DNA of 13,246 bases from Lachnospiraceae bacterium UBA7188 (GTDB lineage Bacteria; Bacillota; Clostridia; Lachnospirales; Lachnospiraceae). The position numbers and the translations under genes were made by a program. Where the stretch lies: positions 11,203 through 24,448 of the forward strand of contig DKVC01000158.1 in NCBI GenBank assembly GCA_002490995.1, read 5' to 3'. The notes under the pieces were generated by a model that did no database searches, was not told the origin of the DNA, and was given only the letters and a program-made list of their open reading frames with translations. Below are positions 11,957 through 13,246 of this stretch, in pieces (the stretch's first letter is position 1; each line of letters starts with the position of its first letter).

Positions 11957-13246
11957 TTACCCAGGCTGTCGCCCATACATGTCATAGTTCACCTCCGCAC
12001 GGTAATAATTTTCTATAGTCATTGTTGCATTGTAAAGTGTCGTCAGCAGATAGGCTTTGATATTCTCTATCTTGCTGGCATTCTTCTGCAGGCACCTTAT
12101 CACATATTCAATATGCGCCTGTTCCAGTTTCATGAACCGGTCCTTCACAACCGCCACCGGGCGCTCTGCCCCTGCAATCCGCAATGTACTGTTATCCGGC
12201 ATCATCATGACATCCACCACCAGCTCAACCAGCTCGTCCACCTCCTCCCCCAAATGCTTACCGTCATATGTAAAATGCCCATATGAAATCCTGTCCCTGA
12301 TCATCTCCCGGCACATAGCCATCTTATCCACCGCATCATTGTGACAGACGGAACTGCCTGATGATGGGTTGATCAGATTAGGATAGATAGGCTCAGTTTC
12401 ACTAAAATCAGTATTATTAGAGTCAGTATTATTAGGTTTTGAAAATCGAAATTCTTGACTTTCGATTTTCAAAACCCCTGAATTTTGATTTTCAAAACTC
12501 TGGGGTTTTGATTCCGGAAACTGCTGATTTTTGATTTTCAAAATTCTGGAACTTTGATTTCCGCTGTCCCAATGTCCGGCATCACCCTCCAGCCCCGTTT
12601 CACCCCCTTGAAAATCTGCATTTTCTGTCTCCAGAGATGATCCTGAACTGTTTTTTGGTTCATTTTCCTTTGATTCCGGAAATTGCTGAATTTTGATTTT
12701 CAAAATTCTGGACTTTTGATTTCCGCTGTCCTGATATTCAGCAGCATCCCCCTGCCTGCTCTTTTCGCTTTGTGAGTCTGTAGGTCCTGCCGTCCAGGCC
12801 CCTTCCTCCTGCAACGCTGTGTCTTCCTGCTCTCCAACGGCTTCACCCTGCATGTCCCCAGGGCCGTCCTGCCCCTCACAGGCAGACTCCGGCTGCGCCA
12901 CTGCCTGCACCAGGCCATCAGTCTCTTGAATCATAAAATTCTTCACGTAGATGACATTTGGCCTGCCCAGCCCCGGGCGCCTCTTTTCGATCAGGCCAAT
13001 CCCATTTTCGGTATCCAGCTCTTTCAGAAGCTTGACCGCCTTCTGTGTCTTGCAGCATAACAGTTCCATTATTTCCTCTATCGTAAAAATGATATACACC
13101 CGGTCTTCCTCGTCAAACCACCTGTTCCTGGCGCTCAGGCCCATTCGGTCCAGCATAAGGCCGTATAAGACCTTAGCTTCGCAAGTGAGCGCCTTGAAAT
13201 AATCCGCCGTAAACAGCACTTTGGGGACGCGGTAAAAGCTGTACTG
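11957..13246 (-). CDS. repA: RepA_N-type replication initiator protein (5' end outside window)
   Basis: 429 aa visible; the frame is open to the window edge (QYSFYRVPKVLFTADYFKAL), so the GTG at 13219 is not the true start. The N-terminal part is a winged-helix initiator domain (EAKVLYGLMLDRMGLSARNR, WFDEEDRVYIIFTIEEIMEL, KTQKAVKLLKELD, GIGLIEKRRPGLGRPNVIYV), characteristic of RepA_N proteins of Firmicute plasmids and conjugative elements. A long polar, repetitive middle carries ILKI/QQFPESK repeats. The conserved C-terminal domain (about 330-429) runs from DKMAMCREMIRDRISYGHFT to KAYLLTTLYNATMTIENYY. It would bind the origin and start replication of the element. In RepA_N plasmids the origin lies inside the rep gene, and the repeats at 12437-12731 fit that. 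It is encoded on the same strand as the transfer genes. Confidence 0.88.
   Translation of the reverse strand, partial: QYSFYRVPKVLFTADYFKALTCEAKVLYGLMLDRMGLSARNRWFDEEDRVYIIFTIEEIMELLCCKTQKAVKLLKELDTENGIGLIEKRRPGLGRPNVIYVKNFMIQETDGLVQAVAQPESACEGQDGPGDMQGEAVGEQEDTALQEEGAWTAGPTDSQSEKSRQGDAAEYQDSGNQKSRILKIKIQQFPESKENEPKNSSGSSLETENADFQGGETGLEGDAGHWDSGNQSSRILKIKNQQFPESKPQSFENQNSGVLKIESQEFRFSKPNNTDSNNTDFSETEPIYPNLINPSSGSSVCHNDAVDKMAMCREMIRDRISYGHFTYDGKHLGEEVDELVELVVDVMMMPDNSTLRIAGAERPVAVVKDRFMKLEQAHIEYVIRCLQKNASKIENIKAYLLTTLYNATMTIENYYRAEVNYDMYGRQPG
12437..12474. repeat. 15-bp inverted repeat (hairpin/cruciform) inside repA
   Basis: TTTTGAAAATCGAAA (12437-12451) and its exact reverse complement TTTCGATTTTCAAAA (12460-12474) flank an 8-nt spacer. 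Each arm is a variant of the 15-bp motif found three more times in the gene (12483, 12529, 12691). It is the strongest potential cruciform in the gene and AT-rich, fitting an origin. Confidence 0.8.
12483..12705. repeat. Three TTTTGATTTTCAAAA palindromic iterons inside repA (candidate origin)
   Basis: Exact copies of the 15-bp palindrome TTTTGA-TTT-TCAAAA occur at 12483-12497, 12529-12543 and 12691-12705. Together with the inverted pair at 12437-12474 there are five sites. They fall in the low-conservation middle of repA, where RepA_N plasmids such as pSK41 and pAD1 have their origin iterons. Confidence 0.7.
12507..12569. repeat. 63-bp direct repeat, copy 1 (inside repA)
   Basis: This segment matches 12669-12731 at 59 of 63 positions by direct comparison, with an offset of 162 bp (in frame). 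It begins TTTGATTCCGGAAA, contains one palindromic iteron and ends TTTCCGCTGTCC. It encodes the SRILKIKNQQFPESK type of repeat. Confidence 0.8.
12669..12731. repeat. 63-bp direct repeat, copy 2 (inside repA)
   Basis: This is the partner of 12507-12569, with four differences. The in-frame spacing of 162 bp preserves the protein, and the near-identity points to a recent duplication or to selection on the DNA sequence. Confidence 0.8.

Noticed and set aside
12421..12731. CRISPR-like array because of repeated AT-rich motifs
   Set aside because: Spacing is irregular, the repeats are palindromic 15-mers inside a conserved coding frame, and no cas genes are near.

Overview
The window looks like part of an integrative and conjugative element (or a related conjugative plasmid) of a gut-type Firmicute, most likely a Clostridia/Lachnospiraceae host. 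I base this on GC-rich type IV secretion genes of the Tn1549/PrgI-like kind, a RepA_N-type initiator gene, strong AGGAGG-type ribosome binding sites and several TTG starts. This placement rests on protein resemblance from memory; no search was run.

Layout. Positions 1-5583 (all minus strand, GC-rich) are a transfer operon read from high to low coordinates: VirB2-like pilin, VirB6/TrbL-like membrane protein, a small coupled ORF, a signal-peptide/Gly-rich membrane protein, a membrane-anchored C39 peptidase, a short frameshifted gene, and a PrgI domain joined in one reading frame to the start of a VirB4 ATPase, which runs off the window. The last gene fills 1-1490, and its reading frame has no stop from its start codon to the window edge. 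A leader with an extended -10 promoter and an intrinsic terminator (5709-5786) precedes this operon.

Positions about 5860-9420 are strikingly AT-rich and look like an inserted cassette bounded by terminators. It holds a plus-strand HTH/TPR regulator of the Rgg/RRNPP type. Divergent from it is a minus-strand operon: two 12-codon peptide ORFs with good Shine-Dalgarno sequences, a complete ABC half-exporter, and a 55-aa peptide gene. The first 12-mer (MDVVIIIIIVVS) resembles mature streptococcal SHP pheromones (an acidic residue followed by Ile/Val), so the cassette reads as a candidate peptide quorum-sensing circuit on a mobile element.

Positions about 9480-11035 are an IS110-family element with an intact transposase, a well-formed promoter and a candidate bridge RNA upstream. 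Positions 11110-13246 carry an ArpU/RinA-like HTH protein, an intergenic region with two near-identical 27-29 bp palindromes, and the RepA-type initiator gene, open at the window end. Its middle contains multiple copies of a 15-bp palindromic motif, a likely in-gene replication origin. Together the genes provide replication (RepA), transfer (type IV secretion) and an accessory signalling/export cassette, with a transposon between the cassette and the replication genes.
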